DNA from: Isoetes taiwanensis
Taxonomy: Eukaryota; Streptophyta; Lycopodiopsida; Isoetales; Isoetaceae
Assembly (NCBI GenBank): GCA_021234155.1
Contig: JAJEKV010000211.1
Coordinates: 310,001 to 374,000 of the forward strand
DNA length: 64,000 nucleotides
Direction of reading: 5' to 3'
Positions 21,401 to 33,057 of this stretch are shown here, one piece after another. A program made the position numbers and the translations under genes. The notes below the pieces were generated by a model. That model did not search any database. It saw only the letters and a list, made by a program, of their open reading frames with translations, and had not been told where the DNA came from. The stretch's first letter is position 1. Every line of letters starts with the position of its first letter.

Positions 21401-23548
21401 TGCAAGACAGGAATTTCCAAAGGGAAGTTGAAAGGCGTAATGATTGCAACCTGTGAAAGACTGAAATTGTCAGTTACATAGAGAACGTCATAAATACCAA
21501 AAAGACAAGTACTTGAACATGCAAAACGCAGCAAATTTTACATGTTGCTTTATGATTTATTTTATCTCTCAAATGCTTGTTTCATGACTTGGTCTTTATT
21601 AGATTTATATCAAAATCATTATGTGATAGGCCACTGTAAATTAAGAATAGTGAATGCTGGTTGAAAGAACTTAATAGATCTACATACAGGACCAAACGGC
21701 CATCTATAGCCATGGCTCTCTTGTCCGTGATGATTTCCTGGCACAGAAAATGATCTTGACAAAAAGCGAACCTGCAAATAAAAACAACCTAATAAACAAC
21801 ATAACCAAAAGCCATACCTTACAAGATGAATTTGTGGGCAAATTCCATAATGAAACATAAAAGTAATGCTCTTACTTTATGTGGAGTAAATATAATATGA
21901 CTCAATAAAATTATAAGAGTGTTAAGCGCCTTTTCTATTATGCATAGTGATTATTTCTTCCTATTTCTAAACTAGAATGATATAAATGAATGCACACAAT
22001 TCTGACTGTACCTGATCCCCGGAAAAGTTCTCAAAAAACTTCTGACTCACTGTAACCTCAGCAACTGCTTGAGGAAAACTTTTAGGTGATACTCTTTGTA
22101 TCAGTCTAGCAAAAAAATGTTCAACCTGTGAAAATAATCGTTTATGCTTATTATAGTCAAGTGAAACACATAACAAGCACAATCCAGAAGGCAGTCACAC
22201 TTAATATCGTGAAGAACAAAAACACCTCTAATCATTTAATTCTACGGAAGCCATGAAAATATGAAACCTCAAATACAAATAACAAATAAATTATAAATGT
22301 CATACAGACAAATGGAGCAGCTAGAGGCCCTTACTTGCCCCCTAAATTTAATCTAGTGAATAATGAAACAACTGATAGAAAATATTTGGAATGGCAAGAA
22401 GAAGGGATTTGAATGACCATTTCAGTTATAAAGAATGTAAGGTTAAAAAACAAAGGTTGTATCGAGTGAAATACCATACATCTAGAACCATCTTCCAAAA
22501 GAGCTAAAAGCGTAATAATATCTAACATCAAGAACTACATAAGAATGTTATGACCTCAGGAGCTTTCAAAGCAGATGCCACTTTTGCACAAACATCCCCA
22601 TACAGAAGATACCTGTGAAAATAGCGAAATCAGAATCAGCTCTAGTGTTTATCAACGTCCTACTAAAACTATGTCATCTTACAAAGTGCACCTACAGAAA
22701 AACGTCTTAGACCCTGGCTGATAGATTCCAACCATGCATAGCATATATATTGACTAACTATTGAAGTTTTTGTAACCAATAAAATATACACAACTCTGAT
22801 ATCTATAATTCATGCAAGAAACTCATTAATAGCTTTATGTGCATTAGCTGCATGTACACCGTAGTCAATTCAAAGATGAAGCTAGTTAATCCAAGAGTCA
22901 TACCTCTCAGGGTTCTTGAAAGGATTGTGCAAACCAGGTTTTGGGCACAACTGCAAGCTTTTAAAAAATGGCTGGAAACAGGTAAAAGGCATATTAGACC
23001 TGAATGAGGAAGAAGTAATATGCACTAGAGGCGAAACAACCTCTTCTTGTCCGCTATATTTATTAATTAAATCAAGGTCGGATGTAACATAGGCGTACAT
23101 GCAATTCTGATTCAGAAGTCTCTGCTACTTTGATGAAGTGTTGGCCATTCAGAGGATCTACTATACTCGCAAATTTTGAAGCTGAAGTCCACTCTCCTCC
23201 AACTACAGGAGCCAGAAATTTTAAACATTTAGCAAGGATACTACGTGAATGTGGTTAGTAAAGCGCTTAAAGATAGGCATGCAATATGTGAGTAAATTTG
23301 GACAATAAGATAGGATATACCAAAATTTTGAACTTCAGCAGGCTTAGAGCCTGAGAGCTCTTCAGGATCAACTGTGGCAAAAGATGGTAGACTGCGAAAC
23401 AGAAAAGTGCATGAGGAATCAAGTAATGCAGAGTTAAATAAGACTTCAAATCAAGCTACCATGAAATGGGTTGAGGTGTAGCAGCTGAACGAGCATATTG
23501 CCTAGTGACATATTTGGAAATGGATAAGTGAGCAGACCGCCTCCACAT
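18443..23548 (-). CDS. P5CDH: Delta-1-pyrroline-5-carboxylate dehydrogenase, mitochondrial (ALDH12 family), 16 exons
   Basis: The enzyme oxidises pyrroline-5-carboxylate/glutamate semialdehyde to glutamate with NAD+ in the mitochondrial matrix, the second step of proline breakdown. Exons (descending): 23548-23460, 23391-23321, 23202-23099, 22971-22904, 22612-22555, 22125-22012, 21771-21688, 21450-21346, 21104-20991, 20706-20575, 19647-19558, 19412-19323, 19226-19017, 18947-18837, 18748-18669, 18581-18443. All introns are GT-AG, all phases join, and the result is 552 residues (Arabidopsis ALDH12A1 about 556). The N-terminus MWRRSAHLSISKYVTRQYAR is Arg-rich without acids, as a mitochondrial presequence should be. 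Diagnostic segments: FATVDPEELSGSKPAEVQNF, ITPFNFPLEIP (catalytic Asn), SGQKCSAQS (catalytic Cys), KEVFGPFQ, GTTYAGIRARTTGAPQNHW. No lesion was found. Confidence 0.97.
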
Positions 23549-23613
23549 TGTGCCGATGTTGGTGGCAATCAGGTACAGTACAATGTCATGGCATCTACAT
23601 CCGCACCGTCATT

Positions 23614-23623
23614 GCCACGTGTC
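23614..23623 (-). promoter_or_regulatory. G-box/ABRE upstream of P5CDH
   Basis: GACACGTGGC read on the gene strand, 66-75 bases before the start codon. It contains the ACGTGGC core bound by bZIP factors of abscisic acid and osmotic stress signalling. P5CDH being stress-responsive is known in plants; use of this site here is inferred. Confidence 0.4.
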
Positions 23624-23741
23624 ATTTCCCGAATGAGAAAAGAACCGGCGCACGCACAAATATCATGCTTTATCATACTTATTACCTCGTTATGTCATGT
23701 AGGTCGATAATGCGAGTTAAACCGCTCGGGTACTCTAGATC

Positions 23742-23770
23742 CGAGCTTATCTTATCTTATCTTATCTATC
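23742..23770. repeat. (CTTAT)n short repeat
   Basis: Four TTATC units follow ccgctcgggtactctagatc. The pentamer run may be the tail of a short retroposon, a different pentamer from the TTCTA tails elsewhere. Confidence 0.4.
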
Positions 23771-23779
23771 CTAGATGGT

Positions 23780-26700
23780 AGATTTAGGTGCAAGCTCCCC
23801 CATCAGTTAAATTGCTGATTTATGACTCCATGTGAAAAACTTTCGTCATCTACTAGCGTTGTTGCACATAAGTTGGAAATATGTAAATGTTTCCTCGTCA
23901 ATATTTGCATCCATAAGTTACTTATTTGTATTTCTAAAACCTTTGATGTAGACAAATACTCTCTGACAACACAGATACACCCTATCTAATTTTAAAACCT
24001 TTGATCTAGACAAATACACTCTGACAGCACAGATACACCATAAAATTTCATCATATGTTTGTTAACCTGTAAACAATGTTTTAAAAGTGACGTGTTAAGG
24101 TGCTGCTACAACTCTTAAATGGCTAAAGCTAAAAACCTATCAACCAACACCTCCTCAGCGACAAGAAGCAAGAAGAGTGTAATTTTCCAAAAATGTCAAG
24201 GAATAGCAAGACAATGCAAATTGTCAAAGCAAAAATGTAGTTGTATTGTATGGGACAGGTATTTAGAAATCTATATGATGCCATAACGAATATTGAATGG
24301 CACAAAACCTTCCGTGCCTCTTCTCATTCTTCTCACTCTACTTACCAAGACTTGCAGTGATAAACTGTTGGAGTTGCCCTTGACACCTCTTCTCACTCTA
24401 CTTTACCAAGACTTGCAGTGATAAACTGTTGGAGTTGGTTGCCCTTGACACCGCTTCAACAACTCCATAAAAAAAGAGCCACCTATTAATGCTTTTGCTA
24501 CATCTAATGAATTCTAACAAATTCATCCCTTACGAATTGATGCTTCGACCATTTTTCTTTGAGATGCATTATGATATAAGCCTTGGTTGACATAAATTGT
24601 GCAGCAAATTTATTAAGAACATTTTGGTGATTGCACGGTTAAAATCATACGTTACATTTGGAGGTTAATGGAGGGAGACCTTATTCGTGAGCTGGTGTAA
24701 AACCATGCACACATAATTCACCCCATTTGGATTTTGATATTTCAATCTAACCATATTTGTGATTTTGGGTTTGCCTCACGCATAGACAGAATTTAATTGG
24801 ATGTGCATGTACCTGATGAGTATAGCTTTTTTTAAAGATAACTTGTGTCAGTAAGTAAGATTAAATTGTGAAGGAAAGCTTCTTATAAACACTGTACAAT
24901 TACTATAAATTCAAGGCAAAAAACGAAGCTACTTCAATTAACTTGTGGAGGTGCAAGCTCTCTTTGAGAAGAGCTATACTGGTCCATTGTCTTTGTCTGC
25001 TTACCTCACTTGTTCTAAAATTCTGAGATGATTGTTAGCTTCTAAGAACGGCTGCCTTTGAGAGTTCAATTCTTAATTCGCTAAAAGAGCTCCTGCCTGC
25101 CATGGTAGCTCCCCAAGTCGGAGGAATATTCTATGCTTTGTTTTAGCAGACAACAGGGAATTGAATCCTGCTCTCAGCACCAATTACCGCTTCAAGAAAA
25201 TGCCAACTTTTCCACAACTTTGTTGCTTACCTCTGCCTCTTATAAGATGCAATGTGCTAAAGAACATTTGCAGTTCTTACTCATCTGAGACAACTTGTCC
25301 TTTGCTTCATTAAGAGATTATATACGCACCTAAAAGAGAGGCCAGAAGCCACTATTTGGGACTGTTCTGCAACACAATCCACTGGCTTTTTGACAAAGCC
25401 CAAATAATGATTCCAGCATGTTGCTGGCAAAGCGTTGTTCTGATGTTGCGAAGCAGAGATCCAGGAGTCAAAGGTACATCATTATGGCATATAATGATGC
25501 TGATCATCATGATGCAACGACATATGTGGAGGATGCTCAATGCTAAGTGCTTGATCATGTGCCATAAACTGATAATATCCATCGAACATCCTATATTATC
25601 CTATATTATAAAATTATTGACAGAAGTACCCTCAGAATCTTGCATAAGAAAACTGCCATATTACATAGTGCTCACAAACCATATCACGAACAACACATGA
25701 ACCTTGCATAGGTAAACTGCCATATTACACAATGCTCATAAACCATATCACGAACAACACATGTTGTATGCCAAGCTTCCCAACCAGCTTTCAAAAACCT
25801 TCCATGATGCCCACTGCAAAACAAACGAGGAAGACGCTATCCACTGCTTCCTGGACCTTATTCAAGTTTTTTAACATCCATTGCTTCCTAGTTGCTCCAC
25901 AGCATGGTCAGCTTGGCCTCACGATTTGCACAGGCTTAGAACCAGCTTTATAACCATAGTGCCAGACACCATTTCGGCCATAGCCTGGATCTGTAAGCTC
26001 CATCAAAGCTCTGTGATCGAGCTTATAGTCTGATACCATTCACGGACCATCTTGGCGCTAAAAAACATATAGCATAAGGTCCAAAGCTAGGAGAGGGCAT
26101 CGCCATGCCTGCACCAACAGAGGAATTCCATAACGGATTTCCAAAATGGGAGGAGCCTGGCCCGATATATCAGAACCCTAAATGTCGAACTTAGGGTTAG
26201 GATTAGGGTTTTGTTGACGACATACTTACTCAATAATTTTATAATATATAGGATAGGATCCTCACATCACGTGATGATACATAGGTCCTAGAGGCTTGAT
26301 TTATGGCCGCTACTACTGGGAGCATATTACTAATGCATATTTATTACCCTTTTAGCTAGGGATATAACTACTCTAAAGGAGTACAATAGCAAAGATCATA
26401 CTCAAAGAGACTTCTTTCTGTTTTTTCTATTTCTTTTTTCTTGAAGGACAGAACAAAAGTTTATTAATCTAAAGTAATAAATATTACAAGATGTACATAT
26501 CCCATCCAACCGTATGTACTTACTCCAGCATAGAAGATTAATGATAAGATTTAATTTGAAGATACTGAATCCAAATACGGTCCCTCGCTTCTTCCTCAAA
26601 GGAGGAAGACTTATAAGCCATCAGTATCTAATAACAAACGCACAAAGAAGAAATGGTGGGAACAAGAACTCAATTGATAAGTTGCATAAGTTGCACAATA

Positions 26701-26870
26701 CAAAGCTCGAGATCAAGCAGAAAGCAAAACTCTTGTTAGAGTTCTAAATCTCATTTTATAATAGATACTGGAAATCAAACATAAATGCTAAGAAACAAAA
26801 TCTAGTAAATGTCAACATTAATCTGATGTAACCACTAATATGCAAACTGTCATCTGATGCCACCATCTAG
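23780..26870. repeat. Intergenic region with three two-copy tandem duplications
   Basis: No gene is recognised. A 58-bp unit is duplicated at 23936-23993/23994-24051 (aaaacctttgatgtagacaa), a 60-bp unit at about 24327-24386/24387-24450 (cttgcagtgataaactgttg), and a 64-bp unit at 25639-25702/25703-25766 (catatcacgaacaacacatg). The rest is unique AT-rich DNA. Confidence 0.6.
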
Positions 26871-26889
26871 ATCTATGATCTACAATTGC

Positions 26890-27320
26890 GCCTTGTCAAC
26901 ACCTCCACTCAAATGGAGATCATGGAGAGGAAAAATCTAGAGAAGCTTTGGATGTGGCAAGGCTTTGGTCAATGTGTATGCAAACAATTTATCAGTAGGG
27001 CAATATGTCAAAGTGATGACTTCTTGCTCCACAAGATCTCTGATCATAAGATACACATCTATGTGTTTGATGTGTTTGCGCATGATTGGATTGTGTGATC
27101 TAACAATAGCTCCTTGATTGTCAACAAAATGGGCATTGTTTGATGAGAAGTGATTTTAATTCAGTAGCAAACGTTTGAAGCCATATGGCTTCATTTCCAA
27201 TATAGTGAAATATATTTAGCCCTAGTGATTTGACTATGCTATACATCTTTGCCTGGAGTTGTTCCAACTTATGGCACCTCCTGCTAAGTAAATCTATCCA
27301 CTAGCTGATTTTTCATATTG
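26890..27320 (-). mobile_element. Ty1/copia pol fragment (RNase H region)
   Basis: On the minus strand, YLAGGAISWNNSR-like, then DNQGAIVRSHNPIMRKHIKH, IDVYLMIRDLVEQEVITLTY and CPTDKLFAYTLTKALPHPK match the RNase H and pol end of plant copia elements (CDNQ.AI.L..NP..H.RTKHID....IR..VE.G.I.L.Y.PT...AD..TK.L). Catalytic Asp residues in the early part are lost and stops interrupt the first half. No LTRs are visible. Confidence 0.8.
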
Positions 27321-27402
27321 GAGAGCAGACATGGCAGAGGTATAACTCTTTTTATATACAGTTAATTCAATAAAGCATTTGGTAACACCTCTGTCTATGC
27401 AG

Positions 27403-27566
27403 GTCCAAGAGGCTACACCAGCCATCTCTTTGAACCAGAATGTTACAGATAAGGTATGTCATCTGCTGGTCTGTGATGAGGGATGGACAAAACTGTGTGC
27501 TTTATTACTAAATCCTATCAATTAATGCAGGGCGATTATGACTCGGACGAGACAGTAGAAGAATAG
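27403..27566 (+). CDS. Orphan pair of terminal exons, acidic C-terminus
   Basis: Exon 27403-27453 (after ctatgcag, before gtatgtc) encodes VQEATPAISLNQNVTDK. Exon 27531-27566 (after ttaatgcag) encodes GDYDSDETVEE and a TAG stop. Both borders are good plant splice sites and the phase is 0 throughout. The acidic tail resembles ends of nuclear proteins, but no family can be named from 28 residues. No upstream exons were found; the copia relic lies just before. Probably the 3' end of a gene whose front is lost or undetected. Confidence 0.35.
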
Positions 27567-28014
27567 AAGATATACTTAACGGCCAAAGAAGTCATGATAG
27601 AAAGATAAGGACAAAATTGTATGTGGTATCAGATTTTGTAATGCAATAATATATTCCATTCAAAGTGCCTCTCGGGCAATTGCGTTGTTGCTTCCATAAA
27701 ATGCCTTCACAAAACTCCCTTGCAAAATGGCACTTGTTCAGAATATAAATAACAAAACATAATAAAAAAAACTAGCAGTAGGCCAGGCTTGGGGCAAAGG
27801 TTTAGGGAAGGTTGAAAGGAGATTGGATGTAGAATAGTTATTATGCTTAAATTATGGTCTTTTGGCATGGTACAAGGATTCAACATCATGAAACATATCT
27901 CAATCATAATGGAATTTCAATTTTAATGGTTGACAACCATATGCGACCTGATTTTGAATTATTTTGACACAATGATTACAACTACTTCCAAATTTTGTAC
28001 TCGCATGGCAATGC

Positions 28015-29170
28015 ATAGTTGTGGTTTAACTAGGGAAGGGTCTCCAGTGCTTTATTTGGCCTAGGAATGCTAATGGTCTAAATGGGTAATGCATAATTGT
28101 AGTTTAACGAACATGGACTCCAGTGATTTAACTTGGGCTAGGCTTGCTAATGGTTTAACTAGGCATGCTTATAACCTGTTGTTAAACTTCATTGTATTGG
28201 CAGGGGTAAGCTTGCTAGTGGTTTAATGGACATGAATCTCTAATGGTCAAACTGGGATAGCTTGCTAGTTGACTAGGCATAGGGATCCTTGTATTGGCAT
28301 GGTTTAACTAGGCAAGAGATAGTAGTAGTTAAATTGGGCACATGATAGTTCTTGTGGAGTCTGTCTCTAGTGGTTCAATCAGGCTAGATTTGGTAATGGT
28401 TTAAATGGGAAAGGGATTCTAGTGGTTTAACTAGGAAATACATGGTTCCGGTTTAACTGGACAAATGGTCGTTAGTGTTGTAACTAAGCAATGCATGGTT
28501 GGTAGTGATTTAACTGGGCAAGGAAGAGTAGGTTAAGTTGCACAAGGAATTGTAGTGGTTAAATTGGACATTGCAATGTAGTGGGAAAGGGTTGATAGTG
28601 GCTTAAATGGGAAAGGAATATTAGTTGTTAAACTGGGCAAGGGTTCCTAGTGGTTTAACTAGGCAATGCATGGTAGTTTAAATTGGTTGTAATTTAACTG
28701 GGCAAGGGTCTCTGGTGCTTTAACTAGACTAGGCTTGCTACTAGTTTAACTAGTCAAGATTGAAGTGGTTTAATGGGGCAAGGAATGGCATTCAACTAGC
28801 CAAGGCTGGGAGTGGTTTAACTAGGTATGTGATAGTTGTGATTAAACTAGGCATGGGATAGTTGTGTTTTTATTATCCAAGGGAATAAAGTGGTTAACTA
28901 GGCATTCTAGGTTGTGGTTTAACTGGGCAAGACTTGGCTAGGCTTAGTAGTGGTTTAACCGAGCAAGTGATTTAACTGGGCATTAGAATCTTATTTCTTA
29001 GTCGGCCAACGACTAGCTTATGTCTAACTAGCAAGAAATAGTAGGATTCTAGTGGTTTAACTAGGCAATGTATGGCTATGATTTAAATTTAACTGGGAAA
29101 AGGTCTCTAATGTCTTAAATATGCAAAGCATAGTAATGATTTTACTAGGCAAGGAATAGTAGTGGGCAAG
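28015..29170 (+). repeat. Degenerate minisatellite, consensus near GTTTAACTGGGCAAGGGWTCTAGTG
   Basis: Roughly forty diverged, head-to-tail units of about 25-30 bases. Constant parts are GTTTAACT(G/A)GGCAA and TAGTG, with variable words such as GGTCTC or ATGCATGGT between them. The plus strand is G- and T-rich and C-poor. No coding potential and no flanking direct repeat were found. Confidence 0.8.
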
Positions 29171-30640
29171 GTTTCAGCCAATCATGCCACCATAAGGCAT
29201 GCGAATCAAAACAAACAAAATGGGCAATCAAAGCCACTTTAGAAATGAGAAGATCAAACCCCCATCTTATATGTAAGAATCCTTCAAATGGTGCAAAGCT
29301 ATCTGGTGGGATAAAAAAAAATGAAAAAGTTTAGATGCTTCATTTTGCATCAAAATGAAAAAGTTTACATGCTTCATTTGCATAGATGCAACGTTATCTG
29401 CTTTCAAAAGGTTCTAAAACTTGTGATAGCTAGATGTACCAAGATGAACATAAAAATGGACGCCTCTGAATTATAAAAGCCATGTTTAAAGGAACGCATC
29501 TAAATTATAACAACCATCAAAAAAACATTAGAAAGATAGAATTTTATTTTCCTACTTCCAAAATAAAATTCATGTTATAGATTAGAAGAATGTCTTGCCA
29601 TTTGCAGAGAATGATCATCATGATCCTTGGAATAAAACACAAAATGGAAGAATAAAAAGGCAAGGCCAAACCTAATAAATTTCATCCCTTTTTGTAGTCA
29701 TATGGCCATGGAGCTAGCATACTGTGTAGAGTTAGCTAAAACTGTGTTCTACATCTACTTGACTCCTCTAAGTTCCAAGTTTCTGTAACATATTATATAA
29801 CAACATGTCTCAAGTTTAAAGCTTCTTTTTCCAAATCAAACCATATGCATATGATTTGCCATGGTTGGTTGCACGGTGGCAATAACAGCATTACGAGATT
29901 GGTAGAGATTAGATTGCAGTTCCCTCATAGATAAAAGCACGTGTTGAAAGTAGCAAAAGTTGTCAAACCAGATTAGCAACCAAGATCTAGTTGATACACT
30001 TTAGATAGGGTTTGAATTATAGTTTTCAATAGATTCTAAACCAATAGAAAACCCCAAACATTTATACAAAAAGAAATGGGTCTAATTCTTAATTCAAATC
30101 AATCTTTTGGGAACCCATTACAAACTTGACATTGTCCAAAACTAATATCCCGTTAGTGTTTTTTCGTTTACGCTTTTTGATTACGCTATGGAATGGAGAG
30201 CCCCTATCAATGATCCTCCTCCTGAAATTAGTCATTTGAATCACATAAGACTTCTACATATGTATTCCAGTGTCATTGTACATTCCTTGTCTGTATTCTA
30301 AGGCAAGTCTAAGGCAACGTAGTTTCTTTCTCCACACTATTACATTTGCACTTAATCTAAAATAAAAGACAAGAATAAAATCCAATTTGTTTCTTTAGTA
30401 GGTTGACCCATATGGGGGAATATGGGAAACTTAGAAATAGGCTTTGCATATAAAGGAAGCAATACTGCCTATAAGGTGAAAGCAAAATAGTAATACTCAT
30501 TTGGACATATGCCTACACGCAAATATGATGTTGAGTATGAAGTAATGCTCCTTCTTGTTGGCATGGGTTAAAGAGAACAATTGTATAGAAGCAGTTTAAA
30601 TGTTAAACATGTTAAGGTTACTAGTCTATGTTGTGATGGC
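29171..30640. other. No gene seen; short tandem duplication at about 29.32 kb
   Basis: A 34-base unit (aaaatgaaaaagtttagatg) is repeated at about 29320-29353 and 29354-29387. The remainder is AT-rich and without recognised features. Confidence 0.5.
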
Positions 30641-31239
30641 TGTTACAAGGGCTACAATGTTGGCAGCACAAAAAAAAGGATTGCAACCTCTATATAGATC
30701 ATGCATTCATCCACAACTTTGTGTTGAGCATCCTGGATTAGAGATGATCAAAAAGAATGAAACCAAGTCATTTTAGCACTAGAAAATGCAGTTGAGTCAG
30801 TGAAGAGCTCATACTCGGACAACTCTTTCCTTCTTCAATGGCAGAATGGAAAGAAGCCAAATCTTAGAAAGGCAGCAGCTCTGCTTGACTACATTCAAAT
30901 GCCATTGAGCTTTTACAAAGAACTAGACAAGAGATTACAACAATTGAGGATAATGCAAGACTGAGAGATGCAAAAATATGGGATATTTATACACGGATAA
31001 GTGCAGTACTAACCCATGTATGTGAGGTTGGCAACAAAGGTGCAAGGTCTAATATAGAGAAGCAGCTGAGCAAACTGCTTGCTTTGATTTTCATAGTCTA
31101 TGAGCGAAAAAGCTCAAGTGCATCATCAGTGTTTGTGGGCAGGAATAGCTATCCAAGGTGGCTGAAAGATGCGGATACAAAATTGCTGCAATAATGGGAT
31201 TATTCTTCACAGTTAGTAGCAGATGCAATTGTAGCAAAG

Positions 31240-33057
31240 GAATAGAATAGAATAGAATAGAATAGAATAGTTTTTTTAACGTCCACGGAGACCAATAGGT
31301 CATGGGACCCATACAATGGGCTAGTATAATCATTACTACTAGGATTAAAAACCCTCTCGCCTCGAAAGGTTTCAAGGGGAAAACCTTTGCAAAGTAATGA
31401 TGATACTAGACAAGCTTAGATAATGACACCGAGGGCTCGGTAATTGCAGGACGTTTATCTAGAACCTCAAGTATGTATAATGCCAAGTCATGCACGGATG
31501 GTCTTGGCCGAGAAGTTAATGGAAGGCGTGGAATGGAATGCTAAGGTCGAAAAATGATTTGGGACTATCTCAAAAGCGTGGCAACTTCGAGAAGAGTATG
31601 GCTTTCATCTTCAATAACACATGGCGCTTCTCGCGGCAATTGCGGCCGCCTCCCATCTACTGTCTCAATCAGAGTAGCACAGTGGGACCCCGTGCGAATT
31701 GATGCAATAGCTACAAGCTTGTTCTGGACAATGAAGCAAGCAAATAAGCTTGGGGCCCTGGTGCCAAAGTGGGATTTATGTGTGCATGATAATGACCGGT
31801 TTTCACTTGGGCCAAAGTAAGCGCGGTCCCATATCTTTTGAGAAAAAGCGACCATTAAGATATTGTTGCAAAAGCTCGGGATCGAATGGCCAGGGTAGCC
31901 CTTAAGCTCGAAATATCGCCAAAAGGCTATTTTTTTGGACATTTGCATTTTTTTTCACTATTGTTGAGTAGGATCAATTAGGAGTGGGGCCAATAAAATA
32001 TCGCCACCTTGGATTCGCCCCCATGTGAATTTTATTCTTGGTAATTATTCTAAAATCGCCCTTAACCCCCTAAAATCATGTAAAATTAATACGAATTCTA
32101 TTCTTGGTGAGTTTTTTAGAATTGCCATTTACCTTCAAGAAAAAAAAAAAGGAAAGGGAAAAAACCATGCATGTTATATGGATTTCATGATCCGGTTCCA
32201 ACATCCAGGTATGCAATCCTAGAGTATTTTTGCTTTTGGTCTGTTGTTTATCCAATCTTAAAAAGATGACTGAAATGTCGGCTTGTGCTTGCCCACCATA
32301 ATATGCAATCATGCCTCGGCTAAGTTTGTGTACTTGTTGTTGTTTAGCCCTTAGTGTGGAGCTATTGAGATTTACAATCATATGCCAATGTCTGGTAACA
32401 TGTATATTCATTATGTGAGCATTACGCTTACAACTGTATACGGACATAACAAATATATATTGTAGACCCAAAGTTTACTTGAGACAAAAGTATATATTCC
32501 ATCACTTGATGGATGAAAGGTTCACCAAGGTTGCTACAACTCAAATTGAAGCCCGAAACAAAATCGCCAACATAACTAATCGAAAAAAGCTAAGATTCGC
32601 CTCACATTCTAAATTACACCTATAAAATTTTGGGCTTAAGGGCTACCCTAGAACTGGCAAGCATCGCAAGGCTTCGCTTTACTGGTTACCATGACCTTGC
32701 ACAAACCATGTAGTGCAATGCTCTTTCCAACATCGTTTCAAACGCTGAGGAGATTCAGCCATGGCAAGTGCAAGAACAGGATACCTAACATCATCCACGT
32801 GGTGCACCTTGCAGATATAGTAGAGATGGCGCTTCATGGCAGAATGTTGAACATGCCAAAAACCTGTCTCTTGTAAAAAGAATAGCATAGGGCACCGTTG
32901 TTTTAACTCAAGGTCAGTAAGTGAGAAAGGACTTTTTGCACCCGCTCCAAGCTCTCCCAAGCACTAGCACTAATGGCGGGCCCCCACACTTCAGAACCAT
33001 ACAAGAAAACAGCTCTACCAAAGCCCAAAACAAGTGGGCTTTCCGTGGCCAATCATG
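31240..33057 (-). mobile_element. 5'-truncated LINE inserted in the pectinesterase pseudogene, with (AATAG)n tail
   Basis: On the minus strand the insert starts near 33057 inside ORF2 at the AVFLYGSEVWGPAISAS segment, with LELKQRCPMLFFLQETGFWH and LALAMAESPQRLKRCWKEH following. After the nested hAT-like element it continues with IEDESHTLLEVATLLR (about 31600) and ends in gggacccatgacctattggt...TTCTATTCT (31330-31240). The end sequence matches the LINE at 11.7 kb. No clear target-site duplication is seen, and the left junction falls exactly at the pentamer tail. Frame breaks are present. Confidence 0.75.
31891..32650. mobile_element. Nonautonomous hAT-like element nested in the LINE
   Basis: The ends are inverted repeats: CAGGGTAGCCCTTAAGCTCG at 31891 and, on the other strand from 32650, TAGGGTAGCCCTTAAGCCCA. 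YAGGG ends are typical of hAT transposons. The flanks cgaatggc and gaactggc are compatible with a decayed 8-bp target duplication. The 760-bp interior has no transposase; it holds a duplicated ttctattcttggt-type word and poly(A) tracts. Confidence 0.6.
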
